Positions 31,401 through 42,491 of a DNA stretch of 64,000 bases are shown one piece after another; the first letter of the stretch is position 1, and the number at the start of each line of letters is the position of its first letter. The position numbers and the translations under genes were made by a program. The DNA comes from Leishmania infantum JPCM5 (lineage: Eukaryota; Euglenozoa; Kinetoplastea; Trypanosomatida; Trypanosomatidae), in NCBI RefSeq assembly GCF_000002875.2, contig NC_009418.2, forward strand, positions 356,130 through 420,129, read 5' to 3'. The notes below the pieces were generated by a model. The model was not told the DNA's origin. It saw only the letters and a program-made list of their open reading frames with translations, and did no database searches.

Positions 31401-32541
31401 CGTCACACAGGAGTGAGTAGGCCAAGTAACGTTGGCGAGGCAAGGAATGACGAATGGTGGTGGTGTCGTCGCCCCGACCCCACCACTGCTCTCCCTGGCT
31501 TGCTTTGTGCTGCCGCTTTTGCTGTCCCTCTGCGCTCTCATTGTCTTGGGGTGCTCCGGCGTTGCAACGTGACGATCACGCCGACGTGTATGCAAGCACG
31601 GCCACATCAGAGGCACAGGCAATGAACCTGCTGACGTGCGGAGGAGACGAACCACAAAACAAACGCCAAAGAGCGCTGGTAAGAGCAGATGCTGGTGCGC
31701 CAGCAGTGCGTGACGGCAACATTTTGTGCCTCTCAACCGTGCCTTGTATACACGAGGGGCAGTGATGGCAGCGTCAGAGGCCTCGTCGCGGGTGCACCCT
31801 GAATCAAGCAAGGGTATCCGGTCTCACGAGGTCATCTTGCTTCATTGCGCGTTGACTGAGAAGCGCTGGTTCCGCCCTCGCCTGCATGTCCTATGCGGCT
31901 GTAAAAGGAGCGGCATCAGCCATCGGTCTTTTGTTTTCTATCTCATCACCTCCACCGTTTCGCCCATCATCATGACGCTGCGTTTTCGTTGTGTGCATTA
32001 CCATCTTCCTCCGTTTGATCGTTGGACGGCCCTGCCAGCACTTGCGCACCACACACACACACACACACACACACACTTACAAACACACATAGACAGCCGC
32101 TCGCGGTGTCTCTGTGTGTTTTTCTTTGCGAAAACGGAACGGAGAAAGATGTGACGACGCGAAGAGAGCAACGCCATCACGACACAGAACATCGTCAGCG
32201 GCAACAATATAAATAGCCATAAAAGAAAGGGACACATCGGCGTTTTCGCCATGAGACAGGCATTCATCCATCGATGGCAGGGCCGAAGAGCGAAGTGACA
32301 CACGCCCAGCGTGCAAGATAGCTGAGCGACGCGGGCTACTTCACTCGTGACATCCCTCGAATACAGAAGGACCCACCCTTTCCTTCCTCTCTCGTACACA
32401 GCCCGAAGCGCCCATACCGTGTATTAGTCGCACCCTGCTGCTTCATCGTTTTTCTCATTTCCATCGTGACCATCAGCTACAGCCGGAGAAGGTGGCACTG
32501 TGATTCGGCTTTTAGAGCATTCCTTTTTGTCGTTGCTTCTC
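31401..32541. other. Spacer without a recognised gene
   Basis: About 1.1 kb of mixed sequence with a perfect (AC)13 run at 32051-32076. No supportable gene is seen, although the decayed retroelement may extend into its first few hundred bases. Confidence 0.5.
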
Positions 32542-33137
32542 TGATGCCGGCATGCACATCTCAGGGCGTGGTGGTGTCACAGGGCCCAGTACATCCCCTC
32601 CCACTCTCTCTGTGTGTGCGTGGAGAAGCCGGGCAGCCCCCCTCCCCTCCTGTGCTTGCGAAATGGCGAGCGGCTTCTGGCGGTGACAGGGTCTGGTGAC
32701 TGCGACGTGGGGAGGTCAGAGCGATGCATTGCTACTGATGTCGGCAGTGAGGTCGTGGGCGGCGTTGCGTCGGAGCGACCCGCGCCGCTGAACGCGTCGG
32801 CGCCATCGACATGATGGGCGAAGTGCCAGCGTGACTGGAAGGCGTCGCAGCCGGCCCTCACACTGCCCGCTGGTGTGTGTGGCGGGGGGCCTGGGGCACC
32901 GCACGAGGGGGTGCGCGAGGTGGTGGCGTGCGTGATGGGTGCGGCTGTGAGGCGACCTGCGAGGCCGGGGCGGTGCTGAGGTGACTGCGTGTGTGCGCAT
33001 TGCTGTGAGGCATGCGTCTCTGGCTGCATTGCACCACGCGGGGTGCGCCTGTGGCAGGGCCGGGGAGGGCTGGAGTGGGGCTTGACTCCTGTTGTATGGC
33101 CGGGAGGATGGGCTCACGCTGAAGCAAGAGAAAAAAG
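32542..33137 (+). mobile_element. SIDER2-type retroposon, copy 3
   Basis: About 595 bases, nearly identical to copy 2 and sharing its A-rich tail GAGAAAAAAG. The first 20 bases differ (CTGATGCCGGCATGCACATC), so the head is altered while the body is intact. Sense orientation, upstream of the ubiquitin-conjugating enzyme gene. Confidence 0.82.
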
Positions 33138-33591
33138 CCCTTTCCTTGCATGCTTTAGCGTGATGCATGTCTATGTGCGTGCTACACTGCTTCTTCACTT
33201 TCCGCTGATGCCATTAGCGTTAGCTGCTTGTGTGTGTGTGTGCGAGTGAGTGCGCTGACCGGTGCATGTCTTTTTATCGAATGCGTTATAGGGGTGTGCC
33301 CTACGGAGCGAAAGTGCGTGTGCACGGACGTGTGCACCCCGTGCTCGGCCCCCACCCTGACCCATTTTCAAGCGTCGTGGTACAGCGGCGGAGCATGGAA
33401 GAGGTTGCATTCTTGAATTCGGCGAGCACTGGGCTCACACTTTTCAGTGTCTGTCTCTCTTCCCCCTCCTCTACTCACCTTCTCATGGTGTCGTCGTCGT
33501 TGCGTGCCAGCCGACTTGCGACCAGAGCGTCTCCTCCCAGACCTTTCCCATAGCTCGCCTTCCCACCTGTCGTCGCCCACCTCGTCTATTA
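33138..33591. other. Upstream region of the ubiquitin-conjugating enzyme gene
   Basis: About 450 bases, GT-rich then pyrimidine-rich (33430-33590), with candidate trans-splicing signals but no gene. Confidence 0.6.
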
Positions 33592-34461
33592 ATGACGGCT
33601 CCTACCGCGCAATGCCTGAAAAGGCTGCAGATTGAGCTGCGCAAGCTCAACATGGAGTGGGAGCTGCCGTTCAAAGTGGGTGCCGATCCGCAGAACATGC
33701 TGCGCTGCTACTTTGTCATGGATGGGCCTGCCGACACCCCATACGAGGGTGGCCGCTATGTGGGGCTCATTGAGATTCCGTCCGACTACCCGTTCAAGCC
33801 ACCAAGCGTGCAGATGTGCACCCCAAGCGGGAGGCTCAAGACAGGCATGCAGATTTGCCTGTCCAACAGCTCTTACCACCCCGAGAACTGGTCGCCGATG
33901 TGGGGGCTCCGCACCATCCTAATCGCGCTCGTCTCCTTCTTTGTTTCGGAGGAGCCGACGACAGGGTCGATGAGCGCCACCGCCGAAGAGCGACGCAGGT
34001 ATGCGGCAAACAGCAGGAAATACAATGTGAAGCGACTCCATGCGGTGTATAAGCGTGTACTTCCCGAGGCGTTTGCGGCAGATACGGCCTTCATTGAGAA
34101 TGGTGGCACCTCTCCGAAGGATGAAGGCAGCAGCGCTAGTGATGAGGACGCGACTGAAGCTGAAGAAGCACCGGCGGGCGCGGAACCGGAAGTCGCTGCG
34201 CAGGAGCCTTCGACATCTCACGAGACAGTCGTCGCTCCAGCTAGGAAAACCCCTGGTAACGGAAAAGCGGGAGCTGCAGAATCTGAGGCGGCAACTGGCG
34301 CTGCAGCCTCCAAGTGGTCCCGCCACCACCATCACCACCCACACAAGAAGAGCATTACTGGTGCTGTAGCCCAACGAGGTGGTCAGCTGCAGTGGCGCCG
34401 CTATGCTTCCCTCATTGTTTTGATCGCTATTGGACTGGGCCTCCTGCGGCAGCTGATGTGA
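33592..34461 (+). CDS. Tail-anchored ubiquitin-conjugating enzyme E2 (Ubc6/UBE2J-like)
   Basis: A 289-residue E2 enzyme. Residues 1-155 form the UBC fold, with CLKRLQIELRKL at the first helix and PYEGGRYVGLIEIPSDYPFKPPSV in the central sheet. The predicted active-site Cys89 lies in GMQICLS, and SSYHPENWSPMWGLRTILIAL follows the active site. A HPENW-W block after the Cys in place of the usual arrangement is typical of the Ubc6/UBE2J class, which serves ER-associated degradation. Residues 165-250 are acidic and low complexity. A His-rich patch (HHHHHPHKK) precedes a C-terminal hydrophobic segment at about 270-285 (SLIVLIAIGLGLL). That arrangement is a tail anchor placing the enzyme on the cytosolic face of the ER. 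The start at 33592 opens the fold directly. Confidence 0.9.
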   Translation: MTAPTAQCLKRLQIELRKLNMEWELPFKVGADPQNMLRCYFVMDGPADTPYEGGRYVGLIEIPSDYPFKPPSVQMCTPSGRLKTGMQICLSNSSYHPENWSPMWGLRTILIALVSFFVSEEPTTGSMSATAEERRRYAANSRKYNVKRLHAVYKRVLPEAFAADTAFIENGGTSPKDEGSSASDEDATEAEEAPAGAEPEVAAQEPSTSHETVVAPARKTPGNGKAGAAESEAATGAAASKWSRHHHHHPHKKSITGAVAQRGGQLQWRRYASLIVLIAIGLGLLRQLM

Positions 34462-35466
34462 GCTGGTGCAGTGAACACAGATCCCTAGGCGGCGAGCCCA
34501 CCTCCCTTTGATAAACTACGAAGTCAACAACCCAGACTCTCTTTGTGTGGCGACGTTGCACTGTGTCTTGCGTGCTGTCGTGACATCCACGCGTGAGTGA
34601 CAGGGTAAAGGGGGTGGGGATATAACCCCTCATGCATTCTACCTCACTGCACGCTTTCCTCTGTTGCAAGTTTTTGTTCGTACCGTCTCACGGACGTGAC
34701 GCGACGGCGTCATCTGCGTACAGGGAGAAAGAGATAAACCGAAGGAAGGAGAGTCCAATGCCAGTGCTCTGATGCTTGCCCCCCCCCCCCCCCCAGCCTG
34801 CTGCCAGAGGAGCAACCGTAACAGACGTTCGCGTTGGTATTTTTTTATTTTATATACCGCCCCTTACCCTTTCCTCTGTTGTCTTTGTGCCACTGTGTGA
34901 TGCCCTTCTGTGCTTATCTTCTCCCCTTCCGGCGGAACCTCGTTAGCTGCTGATGCGGCACTTTGCGTGTGTGCTTGTGCGTTCTTGCGTGCGCGTTTTT
35001 CATGCCTCTCCCTATTATTTGCTACCCCAGTGAAGGCAATCGCCCCAGGAAAAGAAAAAAGGCAAGACTCGCTGTATCTCCTCCCCCAACACACACACAC
35101 AGAGAAGGCTGACAGGTGGATGCTGGCGCAAGCTTGTGCGACGCCATGCGCCGTGGCACTCCTTCCTCTTCCCGCTGCTTCCCTACATGTGCCCTTGCGG
35201 ACGGAAAACAAGAGCGGAGCTGCTCCACCACTCTCTTCTCATTCCGTGTCGTTATTGCGCTCTGCTCACTTCCTCATGCCCTGCGTCTCCCTCCCTCCCT
35301 GTCTTGGGTGTCTCTCACGGGATTTCTGATGATTCTTCTCGTACCGATGCAGTTCGCATACACGTTCGGCAGCTCTTGGGAGTGGATCCATCCGCTTTCT
35401 TTTCTTTGCTCACTGCCAACCTCTCTAACGACGAAGGAGGAATCAGTAATAGGAAAAGACAAGAAA
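34462..35466. other. Spacer with a 16-base C run
   Basis: About 1 kb without a supported gene. A run of 16 C at 34779-34794 is followed at once by AG, and AT-rich DNA lies at 34840-34858. The downstream frame is open from 35116, but that part is pyrimidine-rich spacer. Confidence 0.55.
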
Positions 35467-35832
35467 ATGATGCGTCGCGTCTGCAGCAACACCGTTCGTC
35501 GCAACGGTAGCTCCATGGCCAAGCTGGTTGAATCCAAGGCGGTGGTGCAGCCCTCTCTCGTGGAGTCTCGCCGCCATCTGGAGCCGATGAGCGTGTGGTA
35601 CCTCGCCTCGTGGACGTGCGTGTGGTGGTACTCGTTCTTCTTCTGGCTTCCTGTGCTGTGGGCCGACATGATCGTCCCGTCCTTTGTGTACAACAAGCTG
35701 CCGGTCATTCACTTCATCCAGGAGAAGCGTGCCGAGCAGAAGCTGCGTCGTGTGCTCGATGAGACGTACACGCAATGGAGTACGGAGCTGGAGGCCTCGC
35801 ACATCACCGATGCCATCGCTCGCACCTTCTAA
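35467..35832 (+). CDS. Small probable mitochondrial inner-membrane protein
   Basis: A 121-residue protein I cannot name. The first 25 residues are Arg/Ser-rich without acidic residues (MMRRVCSNTVRRNG), resembling a mitochondrial presequence. Residues 44-68 form one strongly hydrophobic, Trp-rich segment (YLASWTCVWWYSFFFWLPVL). A charged C-terminal helix (IQEKRAEQKLRRVLDETYTQW) follows. This layout, one membrane span with an amphipathic matrix or intermembrane tail, is common among lineage-specific accessory subunits of kinetoplastid respiratory complexes and ATP synthase. That assignment is inference only. The ATG at 35467 is chosen because it starts the presequence just after AG-rich sequence; upstream codons are spacer-like. 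Confidence 0.65.
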   Translation: MMRRVCSNTVRRNGSSMAKLVESKAVVQPSLVESRRHLEPMSVWYLASWTCVWWYSFFFWLPVLWADMIVPSFVYNKLPVIHFIQEKRAEQKLRRVLDETYTQWSTELEASHITDAIARTF

Positions 35833-37556
35833 AGCGGCATGCAGAGGCGTAAAGCCAGGGGGCCCGGAGACAAACAGGAGCGAGAGAGGCGAACCCGCAG
35901 CTGCTAGCCCTTCCTGCTCCTGTTTCCGGCATCACCTCACGCGTTGCTGTGGATGTGGTCGAGGAAACAGGGAAAAAATAAACGACTCAGGTGACTTGCG
36001 CGTGCGGAGGAAGAATGCGTGTGTGTGTATATCGTGCAGCGACAGACGCGGCTGTAGGCGCTATCGAGGCGAAAAAGGCGACGCTGCAGAGCATGATGGA
36101 GGAAGAATGGGTGAGACTTCTTTGTGTGCGTACATATATCTCACTCTCATTGGTCGCCACGTACACCTGAACAAAACACTCGCCTGGGCACAGCCCGCTT
36201 CGCTTTTGTCGTTGGCGCGGTGCTCGCCGCTGCAGGCCTTCTCTCCGCGTCGTCGTCTCCGCAGCTTCGGGGTTTCCTTCTCAAGGCGTTCTCCTGTTTT
36301 CCTCGTCTCCTCCCTCTGTAGTAGTTTGTAGTAGTTAAGAGGTACAGACCCACAAAGCAGTCCCCTCCAAAGGAAAAAAAATGCACCTACCCAAGGAATC
36401 GCCAGACAGCAGCGGCGAGGAGCGGCGGGGAGGGGTACGCGAGAGTGACAAGACCCCAAGCACCGCGACACGGAGTAGTTGCTCTTGACGGATGTGCAGG
36501 TAATACAGCCCCACTCTTGCACGCACGGGTGTACCGGGTGAGGGGAGGGGGAGAATGTGAAGCAGAGAGTAAGGCGCTAAGGGCAACTTCTTTCCTTGCT
36601 CCCTCTACGCACATGTGGGGCCTCCTCTCCTCTATGACGCTCATGCGGCTTCCGTTTCTCTGCTGAGAGGGTTGGGTGGTTGAAGCGCAAACCCTCCGGC
36701 GTGGCGAGTGTTTTCGCCGGCGATACAGGCAGACACGGGTGCCTGCACTGTCGGGGAAGGGGGAGGTCTATCATGATAACGGTGGTGCCTTCCTGCACAC
36801 CTATCTATCACCATCTCTCCTTGTACTTCCATTTTCTTTTCCCTCTATCTCTGCTGTTTCCCTTCTCCGCGTCTACACAGTGGATCCTGCAAGGCGTATC
36901 GCTTCTTTTTTTTTCCTCTTCGAACCACGGACGAGAGGGCACGGGCGGGGGCGGGAGGACTCTCTTGGCGCCCCACCGCCTCCTTCTCTCTATGTGTGTT
37001 TGCGTTCCATCTTGCTTTGCTTTGTCTTCTCCCCCCCACCCTCCTTGACGCCGTCTCCGCCGCGCACGCGTGCGCACGTCTGCCCACACGGGAGAGAGAG
37101 GTGGATAATCACCGCTTTCTTCTTCGTTTCGTTACACTTGACGGCTCCACGCCTGTCTGTTGAGGTCGAGTGAGGGAGAGGGAGGGGGTGGGTGGGGCGT
37201 CGTGGGCAGACAACCCGCCGACAGCTTCGTTACAGTATACTCAATTGAAGCACAAGCCTTTCAGACGGAGAGCTGTTTGCATCCTTTTCCTTGTTTTCTG
37301 CTGTGCCTTCTCTCTTCTGGGCCACCTTTCAGCGCCGCGACAACCCCTTTTTCTGTGCGCTGTGATTTCCTCCGTGATCTTCGGCCGATTTCCTTGAAAG
37401 TTCTGTTTCCTTCGCATCCGTTGTACGAGCTCCCTCCCTCCCGCAGGTTTCGATCTCATACATAGACTCCCGATAAGCACACACATAGATAAACACTACA
37501 TAAAGTGGACAAAAAAGGCCGGCGGCCTTCGCGTCTGCCGCACCAAGGCATAAGGC
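35833..37556. other. Spacer before the coiled-coil/C1q-like gene
   Basis: About 1.7 kb without a recognised gene, with C/T tracts at 36830-37060. Candidate acceptors for the next gene are AG at about 37331 after CCACCTTTC and at about 37446 in CCCGCAG. Confidence 0.55.
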
Positions 37557-39863
37557 ATGACCGACAACGCAGCTTGGCGGTCTCGTGTGATGCACGGCAC
37601 GTGCCGTTCCTCACCACCACAAGACGCCCACCTGTCCACCTCAGCGGGGGCGGCTGCTCCTCTTGCGCCACATCCCCCACAGACGCCTCTGCCGTCCGCT
37701 GCCGAATCTTCCTCCTATGTTCCAGCGTCTTCAGCGGCCGCTGCGCCACCCCTACTAGCATCGTTGCCTATTGGGGAGAGTGGCGGCATGACCTCCTTCA
37801 ACTCACTTGGAGGTGGTGCCGGCGGCCCGGCAGAAGCAGTGACGCGTCTTCAAGAGGTCCTGCGGGACATCTGCGCGACGGAGCGACGACAGGAGAAGAC
37901 GTGGCTGAATGTGCAACCCTGCGTCCTGAACGCGGTGAAGCTGCTCGCTGCAACCGCGCAAATGTACGCTGAACGAGTGCGGCAGCTGGAAGGTGTGCTG
38001 CAGCACCTTCAGCAGTACACGACTGTGCTCGTGCAAGATCGCGAGGTCAAGGAAGAGCGCTATCGCCTGGATGCCGCCGCGCACCGCGAGGAGGCAGACG
38101 AGTTGTGGAAGCGCTTGCTCCGTCTCGAGGCCCAGCAACAGGTACCGTCGCTGCAGATCGATCAACGAGCGTCGGATGCGTTCAAGGCAAGTTGCGAGGC
38201 AGCTGTGGAAGCTCGAGTAGCCCCGCTTCAGCAGGAGCTGCAGGGCCTCCGGCACCAGCTGAAGGCGCTGGCGCTCTCACACCCATACTCTTCCCTCTAC
38301 AACCGTCACGTGCGCTCGAGCAGCGTCGCCTCCAACTCTTCCGCCTTGACGGTGAGGGACGACTATTACGCTGGCGGCGATGGCGTGGCCGCCTCACAGC
38401 GCCGCCACCACTCGGCCGACTCATCCTCTAGCACCTCCTCTTTGTCATCGCCCGCATCTTCGACAGCGTCTTCGCTTGGCCGGCACGAGCAGCGCCATCG
38501 AAGAGGTAGAGTCGCGACGACAAGTGCGCCTACATTCACCCCGCGTGCACTTGCGCCGGCGACTGCTGCCGCTTCTCCCAGCACGCAGATGATGATGCGC
38601 GAGGTCCGGCGGCTGCGGCGACAGTGGCAGCAGTTTCTGCAGTCTGTGCCTGCCGCATTGGCCCAGGGCAAGGGTCCGTGCGGTGCCGGCCTTCGCCGCC
38701 GCGACATCAGCGGCTCCCCCAGTCGCCGGCTGTCGCGGCTGACATCAAAAGACGGCCGCCGTGACTTGGCGGGCGGGCTCAATGACGTGACGAGGGCGAA
38801 CGGGGAGGGCGTGGGGAGCATTAATGGTAATCCGCCGCAGCCGTTTCGTGTCCCGGCGCATCATCCACCCTCTTCACCGACGGATGCTATGCTTCCCAAG
38901 TATTCGTCTGGCCCGACGCGTGCGCATAGTGGCGCGAGAGCCGCCGAGCCCTCTACTGCGCTGCCAGCCTCCGGCCGCCGGGTTCGGTGGTACTGGTTGG
39001 GGGATGCACATAGCCACTTCTCCACGGCCACCCGCCGCGCAGAAAACGACTTGGCCGCCGCGAAACCGCTCAGCGAGCGACCTCAGCCGGCTCTGAGCGG
39101 GGCTAGTCCGGCGCTTCCGTGGACGGAGTGTCACGCCTTTGACGGCCGTACTGACTGCTGGTACAGTCTGGGGACGTGGGCGACCCACCGGCGCCACCTA
39201 CGAGAGGTGGAGCGGGCAGTGGAGGAGGGTGCGAGCAGGAACAGCGGTGACGTTCGGCTGGGCTGGCTGAAATGGACGTCGTCTCTCGTCAGCTGGCCCG
39301 ACACGTCAACGATGCTCGTGCATAGGGCCGGCATCTACATGGTGCGCGTGTGCCTCGTGCGTCACTGCGCGTCGGCGAGCCTGTGTAGCGGGGCAGGGCG
39401 CGCAGAGTCTGTCGGCCGCGACTGCGGCAGCGGTGGTGCGCTGGCGCTCTGTATGAACGGCGTCGCGGTGGCCGGGCTGCGGGAGGTGGTCACGCACGCG
39501 CTTCTCTACACTCACTCCACCGCCTCTCCTGCCGAGGCTGCCGCACCGTGGTGGGCCACGCGAGGCAGATCGCGCAGCACCTGTGCTTCTGCAGGCAACT
39601 ATTGCTCTGCCGTTGACGGTGTTGCGCACTCACCCGCATGCGCATCCCCTGGCGGGTCACCCTCGCGGCGTCGCTTCCACGGTGACATCGCCGACGCGAC
39701 TCAGCGCCAGCGGCCCTGCTGCGAACCAGCGCAGCTGCACACGAACACCCTCACTGCCTGCCTCTTCCTGCCGGCGGGTGCGATGCTGCAGGTGCGCTGC
39801 CGCGGGCTGCACAACACCAAAACGATTCACGAAGCCTTCTGTGAGCTCGAGTACGTGGTGTGA
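37557..39863 (+). CDS. Coiled-coil protein with a C1q/TNF-like C-terminal domain
   Basis: A 768-residue protein without a known name. The first 90 residues are Pro/Ala/Ser-rich. Residues about 94-240 are heptad-rich and predicted coiled coil (from AVTRLQEVLRDI to LQQELQGLRHQLKAL). A long Ser/Arg/Pro-rich linker follows to about 480. The last 240 residues look like a C1q/TNF jelly roll, with strands HRAGIYMVRVCLVRH and LALCMNGVAVAG, and near the end TACLFLPAGAMLQVRCRG and FCELEYVV. This follows the family order: inner strand with GIY, a strand with NG, then a strand with L-x-x-GD-like turn and V-x-x. Such domains normally mediate trimerisation or binding. Intracellular coiled-coil versions in trypanosomatids are often cytoskeletal, but that is inference. 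Start alternatives are Met12 and Met78. Confidence 0.65.
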   Translation: MTDNAAWRSRVMHGTCRSSPPQDAHLSTSAGAAAPLAPHPPQTPLPSAAESSSYVPASSAAAAPPLLASLPIGESGGMTSFNSLGGGAGGPAEAVTRLQEVLRDICATERRQEKTWLNVQPCVLNAVKLLAATAQMYAERVRQLEGVLQHLQQYTTVLVQDREVKEERYRLDAAAHREEADELWKRLLRLEAQQQVPSLQIDQRASDAFKASCEAAVEARVAPLQQELQGLRHQLKALALSHPYSSLYNRHVRSSSVASNSSALTVRDDYYAGGDGVAASQRRHHSADSSSSTSSLSSPASSTASSLGRHEQRHRRGRVATTSAPTFTPRALAPATAAASPSTQMMMREVRRLRRQWQQFLQSVPAALAQGKGPCGAGLRRRDISGSPSRRLSRLTSKDGRRDLAGGLNDVTRANGEGVGSINGNPPQPFRVPAHHPPSSPTDAMLPKYSSGPTRAHSGARAAEPSTALPASGRRVRWYWLGDAHSHFSTATRRAENDLAAAKPLSERPQPALSGASPALPWTECHAFDGRTDCWYSLGTWATHRRHLREVERAVEEGASRNSGDVRLGWLKWTSSLVSWPDTSTMLVHRAGIYMVRVCLVRHCASASLCSGAGRAESVGRDCGSGGALALCMNGVAVAGLREVVTHALLYTHSTASPAEAAAPWWATRGRSRSTCASAGNYCSAVDGVAHSPACASPGGSPSRRRFHGDIADATQRQRPCCEPAQLHTNTLTACLFLPAGAMLQVRCRGLHNTKTIHEAFCELEYVV

Positions 39864-40915
39864 GGTGATGATCGGCGCACAGATATATGCACAGAGTTCG
39901 CCATTTTTTTCCGTTTTTGCCCTCTTCCCCCCAACTACTTGGTACCCGGAGGCACGTGTCTGGGCGTGTCCGCGTGATGCGTGTGTGTATGCGTCTGTAC
40001 TCGTGCGCGGCGCAGACAAGGACAGTAGTTGGGGACAGCGAGAGGGCAGACGACGGAGAAGCCCAACGGACTCGGGATGCAAAGGGGTGGGTGCACCGCC
40101 GCGGTTGTCATAGACGCAAGCAGAGATATCCCCTGCAGAAACGCATGAGACACGCACAACCGTAGAAATAGCCTCACAAGAAGAGTGCCATACGTCTGCC
40201 TGGTGGCAAATGCCTACGACGCAGCGTCCGATCGCAAGAGCATCACTGAGCGGCCGCATCATGCGTCCTGATCGCCTTGTTCGCGGTTTCTTTCGAGCCT
40301 TATGGTGTGATGCGAGTCTTTTGCCGCTTTTGTTTCTGTGTAATTTGCATGACCCTTGGCGAAGCCATACACGAATGCGATGCAGAGATGCTTCATTGCC
40401 CCCTCCCCCTCCCACTGTCTACCTTTCTACACCCCAAATCTTCTCTCCTCTGTCGCCTTCACCCCCTGTGCTGGTGTGTCTCTTCGTACACGTACTCGTC
40501 CCTCTCTCGTCTCTGAGCTCGCGTGTCTCTGGCGCATAGTGCATCAGTCTTGTCGGCTTGACTGCTGTGTTTGTCGAGAGTGCTGTCGATGCGCGTGTGC
40601 TCGTGTGCGGAGGTAGTCGCTTGTCTCTCGCCTGTTCTTTGCTTTTTATGAGAACACGTTTTTCACTTCCCCACTCACGTCACACACCGATCTCTCTCTC
40701 CTCTCACGACGGCCCAAACGCGAGACGGATCGCCGGCATCCGACTCTCTGCCACGTCGCATTCGACTAACTAAGCGACTTTGAGAAGGCGAAAAGCACGC
40801 AGGGGCGCAGACACGCATACACATAGGCGGCGTCATCACAGGGAGTACAGAACTTCATTGTCTCAAGCAAGCGTACGCGAGCCACAGCAAAGCAGAACAA
40901 GAACAAAAAGAAAAG
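39864..40915. other. Spacer before the small Tim-like gene
   Basis: About 1 kb, no gene. Pyrimidine-rich DNA at 40400-40520 and 40640-40715 is followed by A-rich sequence up to the next start codon. Confidence 0.6.
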
Positions 40916-41239
40916 ATGGGTCAATCCAACGGCGCAGCGCTCGCCAAGGACACCATCGCGTCTGAGCAGTTCCTCAAGTACCAAGAGGCGCGCCACCGCA
41001 TCGTGCACCGCGCCTTTGTGAAGTGTGTCGTGCCATCTTCGAAGGGCAAGGATGACGGGTATGACCTCACACCAGAGGAGCGCATGTGTGTGGAGGAGTT
41101 CGCCATTCTCTACGCCGGATTCGCCAAGAAGGAGTTTCTGCACTTTAGTAGCCTGTATGAGCAGTACCAGCGCGACCAGTACGAGAAGATGCGGTTGGAG
41201 GTGATGCAGCAGCAGGCCCGCAAAGACATCCAGCATTGA
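40916..41239 (+). CDS. Small Tim-like helical protein with a degenerate twin-Cys motif
   Basis: A 107-residue, largely helical protein. The pattern HRAFVKC (Cys37), then LTPEERMCVEEF (Cys58) and a following LYAGFAKKEF helix resembles small Tim chaperones of the mitochondrial intermembrane space. In those, two C-x3-C pairs flank a loop. Here each outer cysteine is replaced (Ala33 and Phe62), leaving only the inner pair, and the loop is 20 residues, longer than usual. Divergent small Tims with lost cysteines are known in trypanosomes. The protein begins MGQSNG, which fits an N-myristoylation signal and would instead put it at a membrane in the cytosol. Both readings are inference. The ATG lies 13 bases after an AGCAGAACAAGAAC stretch and is the only sensible start. 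Confidence 0.6.
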   Translation: MGQSNGAALAKDTIASEQFLKYQEARHRIVHRAFVKCVVPSSKGKDDGYDLTPEERMCVEEFAILYAGFAKKEFLHFSSLYEQYQRDQYEKMRLEVMQQQARKDIQH

Positions 41240-42448
41240 TGTCTGCGGCCCTGAGTGGCACGGATGCAAGGCAGGGCCGGTGAGAGTAGAAGCGTTCACA
41301 CTTCTTTCCTCATGCCTCTCAAATTCTTGGGCTTGCCAATGCATGAGCTTGCGTTCGGGTGCACCACCTGATCTTTAGTGCCGTTTTCCGGCAGCGCTGT
41401 GCTGGGTATGGAGAGGTTGCCTCCCCTCGGTGATGACCCACGCAGACGGACACGGCCGCAAACTGCAGTGGATGGTTGGCTGCTGTCTCCCCGCGCCTTT
41501 CGCGCTTCATCAGCTGCCGCACAGTTTCTTCCCGTTGCTCCGTGGCGTTTTGTTTTTGTTGTATGTGGCCTGGCCGTGTTTCACATCATCATCATCAAGC
41601 TCCTCTCGCCGGAGTTCACTTACTGTGTGCCTAGTTCATGTAAGCATCGGACATATGAGGCGCTGAAAGGGCCACATAAGAGCCAAAAAAAAAGAGGGAA
41701 AACAAGAAGTAAGCTGGAGCGAGGGTCAGGGTCGATGCGCCACGCAATACATGCGGACGCGGTGTGCGTGTGTGTGTGTTTGTGTGCACCGCATGCGGCT
41801 TTAAGCATACACACACACACAACGCAGGATGGAGAGGCGCTTCGTGGCAAACCGTTGCCAAGACGCATTTCTCTTCCTCTCTGCTTGGAAGGTCGGCGTG
41901 TGCTCTCGCGCCTTGGCGCACGCGTTTGCATGCGTGCGTCCCCCACTATCTGAGCGCAAGCTTCCGCGTCTGTCCCTCATTGAGAGACGAAAAAGAAGGG
42001 AGCCTGCACGCTGCACAAGTGGTAGGTAATCTCTCCTGCCAACGAATCAGACAACGACGTAGGGGGAGGGGGCTGTGTATACGCAGCCTTACGTGTGCCG
42101 TCCTCTCACATCGAACGCGGCACCCTGCCTTTACCTCGTTTCGTGTCTCTCTCTTCACCTTTGTTCTTCTCTCTCTTCCCTGGTGCGCGGCGAACGCACC
42201 TTACCGCGACGACGGCGACACCATCATGTCCTCAGCTCGGGGTGCCGCAGCGCAAACTACACCATCTCGTCAGCTGTTAGCGCACATTCACAGCGGAAAC
42301 GCACAAAGCATCGTGCGAGCGCGGCTGTTAGACGTCTGTAATATCCCCAGTCAGATGCATTAGCCCCTCTCCCTTTATTTCCCTTTTCCTGCTCGTCGCT
42401 CTGCAGCCTATTTGTGGCTGGACCGCCTCTCTCCGTCACCGCAGTCAG

Positions 42449-42491
<43 letters not shown>

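Noticed and set aside
42226..42363. 45-codon frame MSSARGAAAQTT... after a strong pyrimidine tract
   Set aside because: Too short, no family resemblance, and the first AG after the tract falls inside the frame.
42451..42490. Regular short repeats considered as a CRISPR-like array
   Set aside because: They are simple CA microsatellites without spacers, and the organism is a eukaryote.
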